A DNA stretch of 64,000 nucleotides, taken from Chrysemys picta bellii. Lineage: Eukaryota; Chordata; Testudines; Emydidae. The notes beneath the pieces are model-generated. The model saw only the letters and a list, made by a program, of their open reading frames with translations, did no database searches and was not told the DNA's origin. Location: contig NC_088809.1 in NCBI RefSeq assembly GCF_011386835.1, forward strand, positions 20,985,567 to 21,049,566, given 5' to 3'. The translations under genes and the position numbers were made by a program. Shown here piece by piece: positions 54,240 to 63,543 of this stretch (its first letter is position 1; the number at the start of each line of letters is the position of its first letter).

Positions 54240-54466
54240 CCTAGATTCCAAGGCCAAAAGGGACCACTGTGCTCGTCCAGCCTGCCCTCCTGTGTCACAC
54301 AGCCCAGAGAACTGCCCCAAACTTATTCCTAGAGCAGAGCTTTCAGAAAAACCTCCCATCTTGCTTTAAAAATGGTCAGTGGCGGAGAATCCACCATGTC
54401 CCTTGGTAAATTGTGCAAGCGGTTAACTTCTCGCACTCTTAAGAATTTACGTTTTACTTCCAGTCT
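54240..54466 (-). mobile_element. Ancient CR1, 3' piece of a three-part nest
   Basis: The plus strand starts CCTAGATTCCAAGGCCAAAAGG (reversed 3' end) and includes CTTGCTTTAAAAATGGTCAG and GGTAAATTGTGCAAGCGG. Interrupted at 54467 by a plus-strand CR1. The same old subfamily as 10270-10510. Confidence 0.85.
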
Positions 54467-55100
54467 GGGATATGATTGCTCTCTTTAAATATATCAGAGG
54501 GATAAATACAAGGGAGGGAGAGGAATTATTCCAGCTTAGTACTAATGTGGACATGAGAACGAATGGATATAAACTGGCCGTGGGGAAGTTTAGGCTTGAA
54601 ATTAGACGAAGGTTTCTGACCGTCAGAGGGGTGAAATATTGGAACGGCCTTCCAAGGGAAACGGTGGGGGCGAGGGACCTGTCTGGTTTTAAGATTAAGT
54701 TAGACAAGTTTATGGAGGGAATGGTTTAATGGTAAAACATATTAGCTGAGGAATACCAAGCAATGGTAGGTAAACAGTATAATGGCTAACAAGGGTCAGG
54801 CTGGAGACTCTTGCTCGGGGTCTTACTGATCGCCACATTTGGGGTCGGGAAGGAATTTTCCTCCAGGGTAGATTGGCTGAGGCCCTGGAGGTTTTTCGCC
54901 TTCCTCCGCAGCATGGGGCAGGGATCTCTAGCAGGAGGGTTCTCTGCCAATTGAAGTCACTAAGACACAGGATTTGGGGACTTCATCAGCAGAGTCAAGG
55001 AAAGGGTAGGGACGGTTTTGTGGCCTGCAGCATGCAGGGGGTCAGACCAGATGATCATAATGGTCCCTTCTGACCTTAAAGTCTATGAGTCTATGAGTGT
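54467..55100 (+). mobile_element. CR1 variant with long 3' UTR, inserted in the old CR1
   Basis: Plus frame 54472-54729 encodes the ORF end (GKFRLEIRRRFLTVRGVKYW), followed by a UTR of about 370 bp (GGGGTCGGGAAGGAATTTTC, CAGACCAGATGATCATAATGG) and the terminus GTCTATGAGTCTATGAG. The terminal octamer differs from the other CR1 copies here, so this is a separate subfamily. Confidence 0.93.
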
Positions 55101-55107
55101 CTAGCTT

Positions 55108-55507
55108 CAACGTCCAGCCATCGGATCAGGTTACACCTTTCTCTGCTAGATTGAAGAGCCTATTATTCAATCCTTCTTGGGGCTCTTCACTGACCCCTCT
55201 CCAACGTATCAACATCCTGCTTGAACTGTGGACCCCAGAAGTGGGCGAGCCTCCCAGCAGCAAATACAGAGGTCAAATAACGCCTCTACGGCTACCCCTG
55301 TGTGTGCAGCCCAAGATGGCATTCGCCTTTTTGGCCGAAGCATCACCCTGGGAGCTCTCATTCAGTGATTATCCACCACGACCCCCCAGTTCCTTTTCAG
55401 AGTCCCTGCTTCCCAGCCTCTACGCATGCTTTGTTCCTAGATGTATCCATTTATATTTAACCATATTTAAACCCATATGGTTTGCTTATATCCCGCTTAC
55501 CAACCTA
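55108..55507 (-). mobile_element. Ancient CR1, middle piece
   Basis: Its minus strand contains a degraded CR1 module equivalent to AKKANAILGC (near 55320) and continues the element at 54240. It ends at the second younger CR1. Confidence 0.8.
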
Positions 55508-56152
55508 TATGAGTCAACAGTGTGCCCTTGTTGCCAAGAAGGCTAACGGCATTTTGGGCTGTATAAGTAGGAGCATTGCCAGCAGATTGAGGGACGTGAT
55601 CATTCCCCTCTATTCGACATTGGTGAGGCCTCATCTGGAGTACTGTGTCCAGTTTTGGGCCCCACACTACAAGAAGGAAGTGGAAAAATTGGAAAGAGTC
55701 CAGGAGGGCAACAAAAATGATTAGGGGGCTGGAGCACATGACTTATGAGGAGAGGCTGAGGGAACTGGGATTGTTTAGTCTGCAGAAGAGAAGAATGAGG
55801 GGGGATTTGATAGCTGCTTTCAACTACTTGAAAGGGGGTTCCAAAGAGGATGGGTCTAGACTGTTCTCAGTGGTGGCAGATGACAGAACAAGGAGTAATG
55901 GTCTCAAGTTGCAGTGGGGGAGGTTTAGGTTGGATATTAGGAAAAACTTTTTCACTAGGAGGGTGGTGAAGCACTGGAATGGGTTACCTAGGGAGATGGT
56001 GGAATCTCCTTCCTTAGAGGTTTTTAAGGCCCGGCTTGACAAAGTCCTGGCTGGAATGATTTAGTTGGGATTAGGTCCTGCTTTGAGCAGGGGGTTGGAC
56101 TAGATACCTCCTGAGGTCCCTTCCAACCCTGATATTCTATGATTCTATGATC
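55508..56152 (+). mobile_element. CR1 3' end, second insertion in the old CR1
   Basis: Starts TATGAGTCAACAGTGTGCCC. Frames 55482-55724 and 55645-56064 together carry the C-terminal module, broken near 55705 by a small deletion where other copies read GTCCAGCGAAGGGCAAC. Ends GATATTCTATGATTCTATGA. Confidence 0.95.
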
Positions 56153-56430
56153 CAGATCGCTTTGATCAGTGACCTGTCCTCTTCGTTATTGACCACTCCC
56201 CCAATTTTTGTGTCGTCTGCAAACTTTATCAAGGACGATTTTCTGTTTTCTTCCAAGTCACTAATAAGAATGTTAAATAGTGTAGGGCCAAGAGCCCATC
56301 CCCGTGGGACCCCCCTTTTTGATGATACCCTGTTTACAATTACATTTGGAGATCTACCATTAGCCAGCTTTTAATCCATCTAATGTGTGCCGCATTCATT
56401 TGATAGCTTGAAACATGTCCTTAGCATGAA
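56153..56430 (-). mobile_element. Ancient CR1, 5'-most piece
   Basis: The plus strand is antisense to a reverse transcriptase palm: GTCGTCTGCAAACTTTATCAAGG corresponds to the FADD region, and GGGCCAAGAGCCCATCCCCG to the GVPxGxxLGP region. It completes one old minus-strand CR1 spread over 54240-56430. Confidence 0.85.
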
Positions 56431-56539
56431 GTGCCTGCTTAAATCCCATTCAATGCCACTTAAGCATGTGTTTTAGTGCTTAGCTAAATCAGGGCCCCAT
56501 GGCATGACTCCCTCTGGCTGGTCTCCCAGTGGAGCAATG

Positions 56540-56800
56540 AGGAGCCTGATTAAAAACCAGCCGAGAACAATTTCAAAAGGCCCCAGCATGTAACAAGATT
56601 GCTGGATGCGGCACTCAAATACTTTTAATGCTGAATAAATATTACAAAAGAGATAACGAGGGGCTATTTTACCTCCGCGCCAATGCAGACCGAGGTATGA
56701 AATTCCTTTTAGAGCGATACGTTCCCCAGTGCAGCATATAATTGCTGTTAGCAATTCACCGATGGGCGATATTCTTCCTAATTTATCCTGATCAAATCCA
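56540..56800. promoter_or_regulatory. Candidate conserved noncoding element (open on minus strand)
   Basis: CCTGATTAAAAACCAGCC, TACTTTTAATGCTGAATAAATATTAC, GCATATAATTGCTGTTAGCAATTC and CTAATTTATCCTGATC give a conserved-element look. The minus strand is open through about 56473-56860, beyond the 93 codons starting at 56754, but codon choice is not gene-like and I recognise no domain. Confidence 0.3.
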
Positions 56801-56865
56801 GTTATTCCACCCGTGTGCCGGCAAGTTGCAGCTGGTCTTTGGCTGCTCTGCTCACTGACACTTAT

Positions 56866-57242
56866 TCTCTTAGTCTCCAGAAGAGAAGAGCGAGGGGGGA
56901 TTTGATAGCTGCTTTCAACTACCTGAAGGGGGGTTCCAAAGAGGATGGAGCTCGGCTGTTCTCAGTGGTGGCAGATGACAGAACAAGGAGTAATGGTCTC
57001 AAGTTGCAGTGCGGGAGGTCTAGGTTGGATATTAGGAAACACTGTTTCACTAGGAGGGTGTGAAGCACTGGAATGGGTTACCCTAGGGAGATGGTGGAAT
57101 CTCCATCCTTAGAGGTCTTTAAGGCCCAGCTTGACAAAGCCCTGGCTGGGATGATTTAGTTGGGGATTGGTCCTGCTTTGAGCAGGGGGTTGGACTAGAT
57201 GACCTCCTGAGGTCCCTTCCAACCCTGATATTCTATGATTCT
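56866..57242 (+). mobile_element. CR1 3' end
   Basis: TTAGTCTCCAGAAGAGAAGAG, GGAGCTCGGCTGTTCTCAGTG and GAGCAGGGGGTTGGACTAG, ending GATATTCTATGATTCT. A one-base loss near 57060 breaks the ORF. It separates the block at 56540 from the segment at 57245. Confidence 0.95.
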
Positions 57243-57244
57243 TT

Positions 57245-57534
57245 ATTTCAGAGTCTGAGGATTTTTGTTTTGAAATTGCTGGGGCTGGCCAGTAGCCACC
57301 GTCTCTTCCCCAGGCCACCTTTTCTAAATTGCTGTTATCTTCCAGCTCTGTTGCATCGGATGGGCAGTCATCTGGGTGGCGCTCGATCTGGGTCCCTTGG
57401 AGGGTGAAGATAATGGTGATGATGGTGATGCCCAGGTAGTGCAAATGGAAGAGCCGGATTCACAAGTGGTCGTACCAATGCTGTGCAGCCGATGGACCGG
57501 CCAGTCCCGGACTCCGCCTAACATTCTCCTCAGA
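57245..57534 (-). pseudogene. Exon-like minus-strand segment with in-frame TGA (tentative)
   Basis: One minus-strand frame reads from TCTGAGGAGAATG (after an ATAG that could be a splice acceptor) to GAAATAAAG. It has codon choice biased to C/G third positions in its first half, a hydrophobic stretch YLGITIITIIFTL, then a polar acidic part (ERHPDDCPSDATELEDNSNL). A TGA at 57460-57462 interrupts it after QHWYDHL. No family recognised. AATAAA near its end abuts the CR1. Chance is quite possible, as part of the hydrophobic run comes from a GGTGATGATGGTGATG-like simple stretch. Confidence 0.2.
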
Positions 57535-57789
57535 CTATAATTTAGGGATCCCCCATGACCCTCCCCCACCCCAGACTTTTAAAGGTCGAAGACTGGGCCA
57601 CGGGTCGGCCAAGGTAATTTTCCTCTCATATATGACACAGTCTTGGATTTGATCTATGATCTCAAAGGTGTAATAACTGGAGTGGGCCATTAGTGGTGTC
57701 CTGCACCTACATAGTGACCATGGCAACATTTCAGCCTAAGCCTACACATAATGGTCCACAAAAAAGGGTAGAGATTTTCTGGAACTCTG
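57535..57789. other. Unique sequence, no gene seen
   Basis: CCTCATATATGACACAGTC and GGTGTAATAACTGG are unremarkable. Nothing further recognised. Confidence 0.35.
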
Positions 57790-57965
57790 TGCCACAGGGA
57801 ACCCCATTCTCAGGAGCTCCGGGTCACAGGGAACTAGAGCTTCATGCCATGGGGAACCCCATTCTCAGGAGCTCCAGGCCACAGGAAACCCCATTCTCAG
57901 GAGCTCTGTGCCACAGGGAACTGGAACTCCATCCATGAGGAACTCTATTCTCAGGAGCTCCATAG
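57790..57965 (+). repeat. Minisatellite with GGAACCCCATTCTCAGGAGC units
   Basis: ATTCTCAGGAGCTC occurs four times (near 57806, 57860, 57893 and 57946), preceded by GGAACCCC, GGAACCCC, GAAACCCC and GGAACTCT. Spacings alternate about 54, 33 and 53 bp, with GTGCCACAGGGAACT in between. An irregular two-part higher-order repeat. Confidence 0.85.
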
Positions 57966-58382
57966 ATCAGATGGCTGGCTGGAAAACTCCTTCTCTCCCT
58001 GCTGTAGAGAAATCCAGGTGTGGGTCCAAAGACAGCTGCGTCCGCTTCCGGCAGCTCACTGCAAGGGGACACTAGTAGCCTGGCTGTATCCCGGGCGTTC
58101 TCTGGATTCAGAGACGTTAAGGACCGGTTGGATCACCCAGATCTGCCGGACAAGATTCTTCCCCCACCCGAACCCGGCCAAAATGCTGCAGGCCACCCTC
58201 AGACCTCAGGCGCACCAGCACGGATCCAGAGCACCCCCAACAGGAGTCAGGGGGGCTGCGCCCGCTCCCCCATTGGAAACACTCACACAAGCCGACCCCA
58301 CGGCCACGTGTTGGATTTGGAAAGGGAATGGAGGGGGTTGGGCTAAGGAACAGGAAAAGCAAAACTAATATCAGACCAATAT
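57966..58382. other. Unique sequence, no gene seen
   Basis: Two overlapping plus frames (108 and 174 codons) without recognisable domains; the longer begins in the minisatellite. No exon boundaries evident. Confidence 0.35.
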
Positions 58383-58712
58383 CTACCTGAAGGGGGGTTC
58401 CAAAGAGGATGGAGCTCGGCTGTTCTCAGTGGTGGCAGATGACAGAACAAGGAGCAATGGTCTCAAGTTGCAGTGGGGGAGGTCCAGGTTGGATATCAGG
58501 AAAAACTATTTCACTAGGAGGGTGGTGAAACACTGGAATGCGTTACCTAGGGAGGTGGTGGAGTCTCCTTCCTTGGAGGTTTTTAAGGCCCGGCTTGACA
58601 AAGCCCTGGCTGGGATGATTTAGCTGGGAATTGGTCCTGCTTTGAGCAGGGGGTTGGACTAGATGACCTCTTGAGGTCCCTTCCAACTCTGATATTCTAT
58701 GATTCTATGATT
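58383..58712 (+). mobile_element. CR1 3' end
   Basis: Truncated to the last 330 bp: CCTGAAGGGGGGTTCCAAAG to GATATTCTATGATTCTATGA. Almost identical to the matching part of 53440-53946 (both read AACTATTTCACTAGGAGGG and ACTGGAATGCGTTACC), suggesting close source elements or a segmental copy. Confidence 0.95.
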
Positions 58713-58734
58713 CAAATGAGAAGCTGCAGGCGGG

Positions 58735-58925
58735 GAGAGGAAGCCTGGTGCAATGGTTAGGGCATGGCCCAGGAGAGCTGGGTTCCAATTCTGCCTCTGC
58801 CAGTGATTTTGGCCAAGTCCCTTCCCATCTCTGTGCCTCCGTTTCTTCTGCCACCCTTGTAAACTCATCGAGGCAAAGCCTGTCTCTTGCTACATTCCCA
58901 GATAACGCCTAACACAAGCGGGCTG
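58735..58925 (+). repeat. MIR/CORE-type SINE, nearly full
   Basis: GCCTGGTGCAATGGTTAGGG (A box), GCTGGGTTCCAATTCTGCC (B box), TTTTGGCCAAGTCCCTTCC, CTCTGTGCCTCCGTTTCTTC and a tail GTAAACTCATCGAGGCAAAG. Confidence 0.85.
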
Positions 58926-58960
58926 CTACATAACAGTGGTCACAGGGGGTGTGGCAGGAG

Positions 58961-59068
58961 TAGCCGCTACCATGCAGGAGCTTGAGTGGCATTGGTCTTC
59001 TCCATGGTGAATTTCCTCTGCAGTGAGGATTCTGCTGTTTGCCTGCAGTTCTTCAGTGGCATGTGTCA
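58961..59068 (+). repeat. 108-bp direct repeat, copy A
   Basis: Matches 62303-62410 with about nine differences, in the same orientation, 3.3 kb apart. Text includes AGCTTGAGTGGCATTGGTC and GTGAATTTCCTCTGCAGTG. I do not recognise the family and it is not CR1, MIR or hAT sequence. Confidence 0.85.
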
Positions 59069-59472
59069 GGGCCCTATCACTTGTGTGTCCTGAAATGCCG
59101 TCATTCAGGAGTGGAGATGCGTGAGCCCTTCGCACACAGTCTTTGGGAAGTTTTGCTCCCAAATCTCCAACCTGGGTGTATTGTGTTTGCTCCGTCTTGC
59201 ATTAAGCTTCTGAGAACACATCCACTGGCTAGTCATTTTTTTTTAAGTCCCAGCTCCTGGAGGCACGTGATTAGGGGACTGGGGAAAAAAGTATGTTTCT
59301 AGCCCTCATCATTTCAGAGGAGCATTGGAATACATGATCTCTAAGAGTTTTGATATCAGTAGGCCCTGACATTTTGGTTTGTTTAAAATATTTGGGGGCG
59401 GGGGGCAGAGGAGGCATATTAAGGATTTTTAAACATTTGGGGTTGGCACCACTGAAAAAACAATTCACGAAT
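59069..59472. other. Unique sequence, no gene seen
   Basis: Contains a T9 run near 59227 and a G-rich patch at 59394-59412. Confidence 0.35.
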
Positions 59473-60090
59473 GGGTCTGCAACGGGCTACACTCCCCGTT
59501 GGGGCGCCCCCTTGTGGCCGTATCTGCAGATTAGCACCATTCAGTCTGACGCTCCCCTTCCAACGGTTGCTCGCACCGGGTCCCCTTCTGCTTTCCAGGA
59601 CTCGCAGTGCTCCCCCTTCGTGACTCAGCCCCTCCAGCCAGGTCTTTATAGTCCTCCCCTTCCAGGGTAGCAAAGTCCCACTGGATCAGCTGTCCTCATG
59701 CCGCTCCAGACAGTCTTCCAGTCCAAGGGCAGGTGCTGTGCGGCTGGTAGGGGAACCCGGGCCCACGTGCTAGTCTGAGTTCCAGCCCAGGAACCCTACG
59801 TCCAGCAACTACGGTGTGCTTGCTCCCAGACCCAGTAGCTATTTCCTACTCCCCTTCTCTGTCTCCTGCCCTCTCCCCTGGATTTACCAGTCCACACACC
59901 CTCCTCCCAGGGAGGGACTGCAGACTACTTCCTCCGCAGCCTCCTTCTGTTCTCAGATCCATCCCTTTCTGCAGGCCCAACCCGCTCCTTCCCCGCTGAA
60001 TGTCAGCTTCCATTACTCATTATCGATCCCTGGCTCTCCTCCAGGGGCAGCGTGCCAGGTTAATTGACCTAATTGAACCTGCTCTGCCTT
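59473..60090 (+). repeat. LTR-like dispersed repeat, copy 2
   Basis: Begins TGCAACGGGCTACACTCC and shares ordered words with 45300-45870 (CCAGCCAGGTC, GCAAAGTCCCACTGG, AGACAGTCTTCCAGTCC, GGCTGGTAGGGGAACCC). The start looks like an LTR terminus (TGTAACGGG-type), but no CA end or duplication was found. Confidence 0.5.
59503..59517 (-). promoter_or_regulatory. CTCF-like motif in LTR-like repeat
   Basis: The minus strand reads CCACAAGGGGGCGCC, 14 of 15 to the CTCF core. It sits about 30 bp inside the repeat start, so copies of this family could distribute such sites. Confidence 0.45.
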
Positions 60091-60808
60091 GTGCAGGGTG
60101 GACACCTCACAATCGGGAAGACGGGGGAATGGGTCCAGGAAACGGTTTCCTGCACATGGTGTTTTGTTCAGCTCTACTGAGAAGCAAGTGCCGCCCCAGA
60201 GAAGCATCCCCTTTGGCTTGGTCCGCAGGAGGGGAGGAATTTGGACAGAGATCCAGAGACTGTCAGAGCAGCTGGGCATGAACGGAATGAGCCAGGCCTC
60301 TTTGGCTAGTATGCCACGGGGTGGAGGGATTCCCGGCAACCCCCTCGTCTCACAGCTTGATGGGCTGAGGGGCCGGGCGAACGTTTGCTTTGAGGGCTCG
60401 GAGTGAAACACGCACTGATCAGCAGCTGGAGATGCAGTTAACCCCAATGGCAGTGCCAGGCAGCTCTCTCTTCCCATGCCCAGGCAGGCGGCAGAGACAA
60501 TGCCAGGGAAACAGACGAGCACAGCTGCAGAGGTACCAGGCAGTCTTGGACGACACCGGAAATGGCTTTGATTCAGCCCAGCGCTGGCAACGTTTGAATC
60601 AGAGGAGCTGCAGCCCTTAGCAAAGGGGTCCTGCCTAGAGCCCTTTATTTCGCTCAACGAGTGCTAAATTCATCCCATTTCCCCCTCCCCACCCGCAGTG
60701 GCTCTTGAGTTTTTACAAGCCATGGGTCGATTCCCGGGGACTTTCCCTCTTCCCCTCTCCCAGGCCCACTGCCCCTTGCTCCCCTGGCAGACCTGTGTGT
60801 GACAGCAC
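60091..60808. other. Unique sequence, no gene seen
   Basis: A minus frame of 214 codons (60013-60657) spans the LTR-like edge and unique DNA; no domain recognised. Confidence 0.35.
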
Positions 60809-60913
60809 TAGGGGGACCAGACAGCAAGTGTGAAAAATCAGGACAGGGGGTGGGGGGTAGTAGGAGCCTATATAAGAAAAAGACCTATACAATCGGGACA
60901 TCTGGTCACCCTA
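60809..60913 (-). mobile_element. hAT-type MITE, 105 bp, TAGGGTGACC family
   Basis: Flanks GACAGCAC (60801-60808) and AACAGCAC (60914-60921) differ at one base. Ends TAGGGGGACCAGAC and CTGGTCACCCTA. It is the reverse-orientation relative of 19706-19830, lacking about 20 bp of its interior. Confidence 0.95.
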
Positions 60914-60921
60914 AACAGCAC

Positions 60922-61412
60922 CAGCCCAGCCACTACATTTGACAACGCTCCCTTCGCCCCGGGGGGAAGCCGACTCGAAAGAAAGCAGCCACCAGTGGGG
61001 CTAGAGTCAGGGATTCCCCTCTCCCCACGGACAGGCAGCCCATCTGTCCCGGGAGCTGGGATGCCAGGGCAGCTGTCTGCAGAAGACCCAGGTGTTCCAG
61101 AAAGACGAGGGAAGAGCCTTGCGACCCCACAGCCGGCCGATTGTACTGGGCCAGCCACAGACAGCAGAGGCCTTTCTGCCTGTTCTAGTAAAGATCCCCG
61201 CCAATCAGATCGCTGGAGATTTCCCTTCTAGCCCCGTGTCGGCCCTTTTCTTCGTCTCCTCAGGACCCAGTATGCCAACCACTGGCTGTGAGAGAAGGGG
61301 GCTAGAAGCAGCCCTCTCCGGATGCATCCCCGCATTGTTCACTAGAAGGTCAACGCTCTGGAACAGGTTGGTACGTGCCTTTGGCCGGCCGGCCCAGTTC
61401 GTTCATCACGCC
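60922..61412. other. Unique sequence, no gene seen
   Basis: Frames of 65-133 codons on both strands have no recognisable domain. No repeat identified. Confidence 0.35.
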
Positions 61413-61420
61413 CCGCTGAG

Positions 61421-62170
61421 CAGGGCCGGCTCCAGGCACCAGCCGACCAAGCACGTGCTTGGGGCGGCACCTTAGAAGGGGCGGCCAATGTTGGGGTGGC
61501 GGGGGGTGCTCAAGGGTGTTTTTTTTTGTTTTGGCCGGGCAGTGCGGGGAGCGTTTCGGCGGCGCGGCACTGGGGGGGAGGGGGAGGGGCTTGGGCGGCC
61601 CGGCGATGGGGGGGCGGGGGTTGGGCAGCCCGGCGCACCGGAGGTTCGGCCAGCCCGGCCCGGTGCTTGGAGGGGGGTTGGCCCGGCCCAGCCCGGCCCG
61701 GCGCTGCAGGGCTTTGGGCGGACCAGCATGGCGCTTCAGGGGGGCAGGGGGTTGGGCGGCCCGGCGCGGCGCTTGGGGATTTGGGCGGCCCGGCGCTCTG
61801 GGAGTTTGGGCGGCCCAGCCCGGTGCGGCGCTAGGGGGCGGGGGTTTGAGCGGCGCAGCGCTCCGGGGGGTTGGGCTGGACGGGGCGGGGCTCAGGGGGG
61901 CGGAGGTTTGGACGGCCTGGCCCGGCGTGGCACTTGGGGAGGGGCGGGGGTTTGGGCAGCCCGGCCCGGCCCGGCACTGGGGGGGGGGGTTCGGCAGCAC
62001 GGCGCAGCGCTCGGGAAGGGGGGTTGAGCAGCCCAGCGCTCCAGGGGTTTGGGCGGCCCAGCCCGGCACTGGGGGGCGGGGTCGGTGGCGCGGCGCTGAG
62101 GGAGCGGCCTATGGCGGGGCGGCGCTCTTCTTTTTTGCCTGGGGCGGCAAAAAAGTTAGAACCGGCCCTG
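61421..62170 (+). mobile_element. hAT-type element, 750 bp, CAGGGCCGGC family with internal minisatellite
   Basis: Perfect 8-bp duplication CCGCTGAG at 61413-61420 and 62171-62178. The left end is CAGGGCCGGCTCCAGG; the right end read inward is CAGGGCCGGTTCTAAC. The outer 70 bp resemble the 46.6-kb MITE (AGCACGTGCTTGGGGCGGC). The core, about 61540-62110, is a degenerate array of GGCGGCCCGGC and GGGGTTTGGGC words with variable unit length. No transposase; the long G/A/R-rich frames are artefacts of the array. Confidence 0.95.
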
Positions 62171-62302
62171 CCGCTGAGAAGGGGACAGGCTCGGGAATCC
62201 TGCCCAGAGCAGCTGGAGGAAGGGGTACTCGTCTGAAGTCATTCCTGGAGCAGGGAGAAGACTCCAGGGAAGAGGGCCCCGTGGCCACTGCCATGCATAA
62301 GG

Positions 62303-62410
62303 TAGCCGCTACCGGTGCAGGAGCTTGAGTGCTATTGGTCTTCTCCACGGTGAATTTCCTCTGCAGGGAGGATTCTGGTGTTTGCCTGCCGTTCTTCAGT
62401 GGCAGGTGTC
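62303..62410 (+). repeat. 108-bp direct repeat, copy B
   Basis: Partner of 58961-59068. Homology stops at both edges within a few bases, suggesting a discrete mobile or duplicated unit. Confidence 0.85.
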
Positions 62411-63039
62411 ACTAGGAAGCTAGGAGAGAAAGCCATGGACCTGCAGAGTAGCAATGTGGCAGGAGAGCGAAAGAAGGAACAGAGGAGTGGCCCTGCAGCC
62501 ACTGTCTGGTGCCAGGGGCAGGGAGATGAGAAAGGACTCAGGAGGGTTGTCAGACTTTTGTTAAGCCCAAGGTGGGCGGCCAGTGCTGGTGATTGCTGTT
62601 TCGAAGGAAGACTGGGGCCCGAAGAAGAGTGGAGAGTAACAAACACTGGCAGAGCCTGAGCCATTTGGAGTCAGATCCCGGAGCTTTTTGTTTCGAGGCG
62701 CGTGTAGGAAGTTACGGCATCCGCCGCTCGAGAGAGTGTTTGGAGTGACCTTGCAAAGGGGAGAAACTGAGGCTGCAGGGTATCCTCTTGCCACGGGAGG
62801 GCAGAAACCCAAGGCTTTGGTCTCTGGCTGGGATCCCTCCCGTGGTGGTGGGTTGTGCTCAACTTCTTCCCTGCCACCCCTTGTCAATTTTCTGAGGGCC
62901 CGGCCAAGGGTGTCATAGCACACAAGTGACAATAGCTATGCCTAGTAGAAAGGCAAGGCGGGACTTCCTTAGGAAACAGCTGTTTTCTCGGTGGGAGGGA
63001 CCAGGAGAGAAGCCGAGACTGGCTCGGAGCATAGGCCTT
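62411..63039. other. Unique sequence, no gene seen
   Basis: Ordinary composition; frames of up to 123 codons on the minus strand lack recognisable domains. Confidence 0.35.
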
Positions 63040-63365
63040 ACACACACACAGTCCATACCCAGACATGTGCACTCACAGGTGTGCACTACTCCCTCAGGCA
63101 CCACACATGTAACACACCTCTGCCACTCATATGCATGCACTGCACACATACATGTCCTGCCCACACCTCCGCGCTCCGCGGGTGCACTCGCACACCTGCA
63201 CTACGGGCATTTGCTCTCACACCCATGCAATGCACTGATGCACCGTGCGCAGACATACTCTTCGTGCCCAGGCGCTCACAAACACAGCCGCGCACACGTT
63301 TTCACACACGTGCACGATCAGGCAGGCCCTCTCACACGTGTGCACAGCGGGGTTCCCGTACGCAC
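63040..63365 (+). repeat. Degenerate CA-rich tract
   Basis: Scattered CACACA, TGCACTCACA and ACACACGTG words without a fixed period. The frames rich in H, T and S (131-150 codons) are artefacts of it. Confidence 0.8.
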
Positions 63366-63543
63366 ACAGCTTTGCTGAACTGCTAGGGCATTGAGGACGG
63401 ATGGGACAGAGTATTGAGAAACACCAGTGGGTTACTGCAGGTGGCAGCCTGCGGCAACCAGACACCAGGGGACCATCAAAGGGGGCTTTCCCGCCGTGGA
63501 TGGGTGGGAACTCCAGATACCCTGAAGGCAGTGAGATAGCTGA

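Noticed and set aside
60013..60657. 214-codon minus-strand frame
   Set aside because: Overlaps the edge of an LTR-like repeat, with no recognisable domain or splice-bounded structure.
61459..62328. 289-codon plus-strand frame rich in Gly, Ala and Arg
   Set aside because: It is the translation of the G/C-rich minisatellite inside the hAT element; other frames over the same array are open too.
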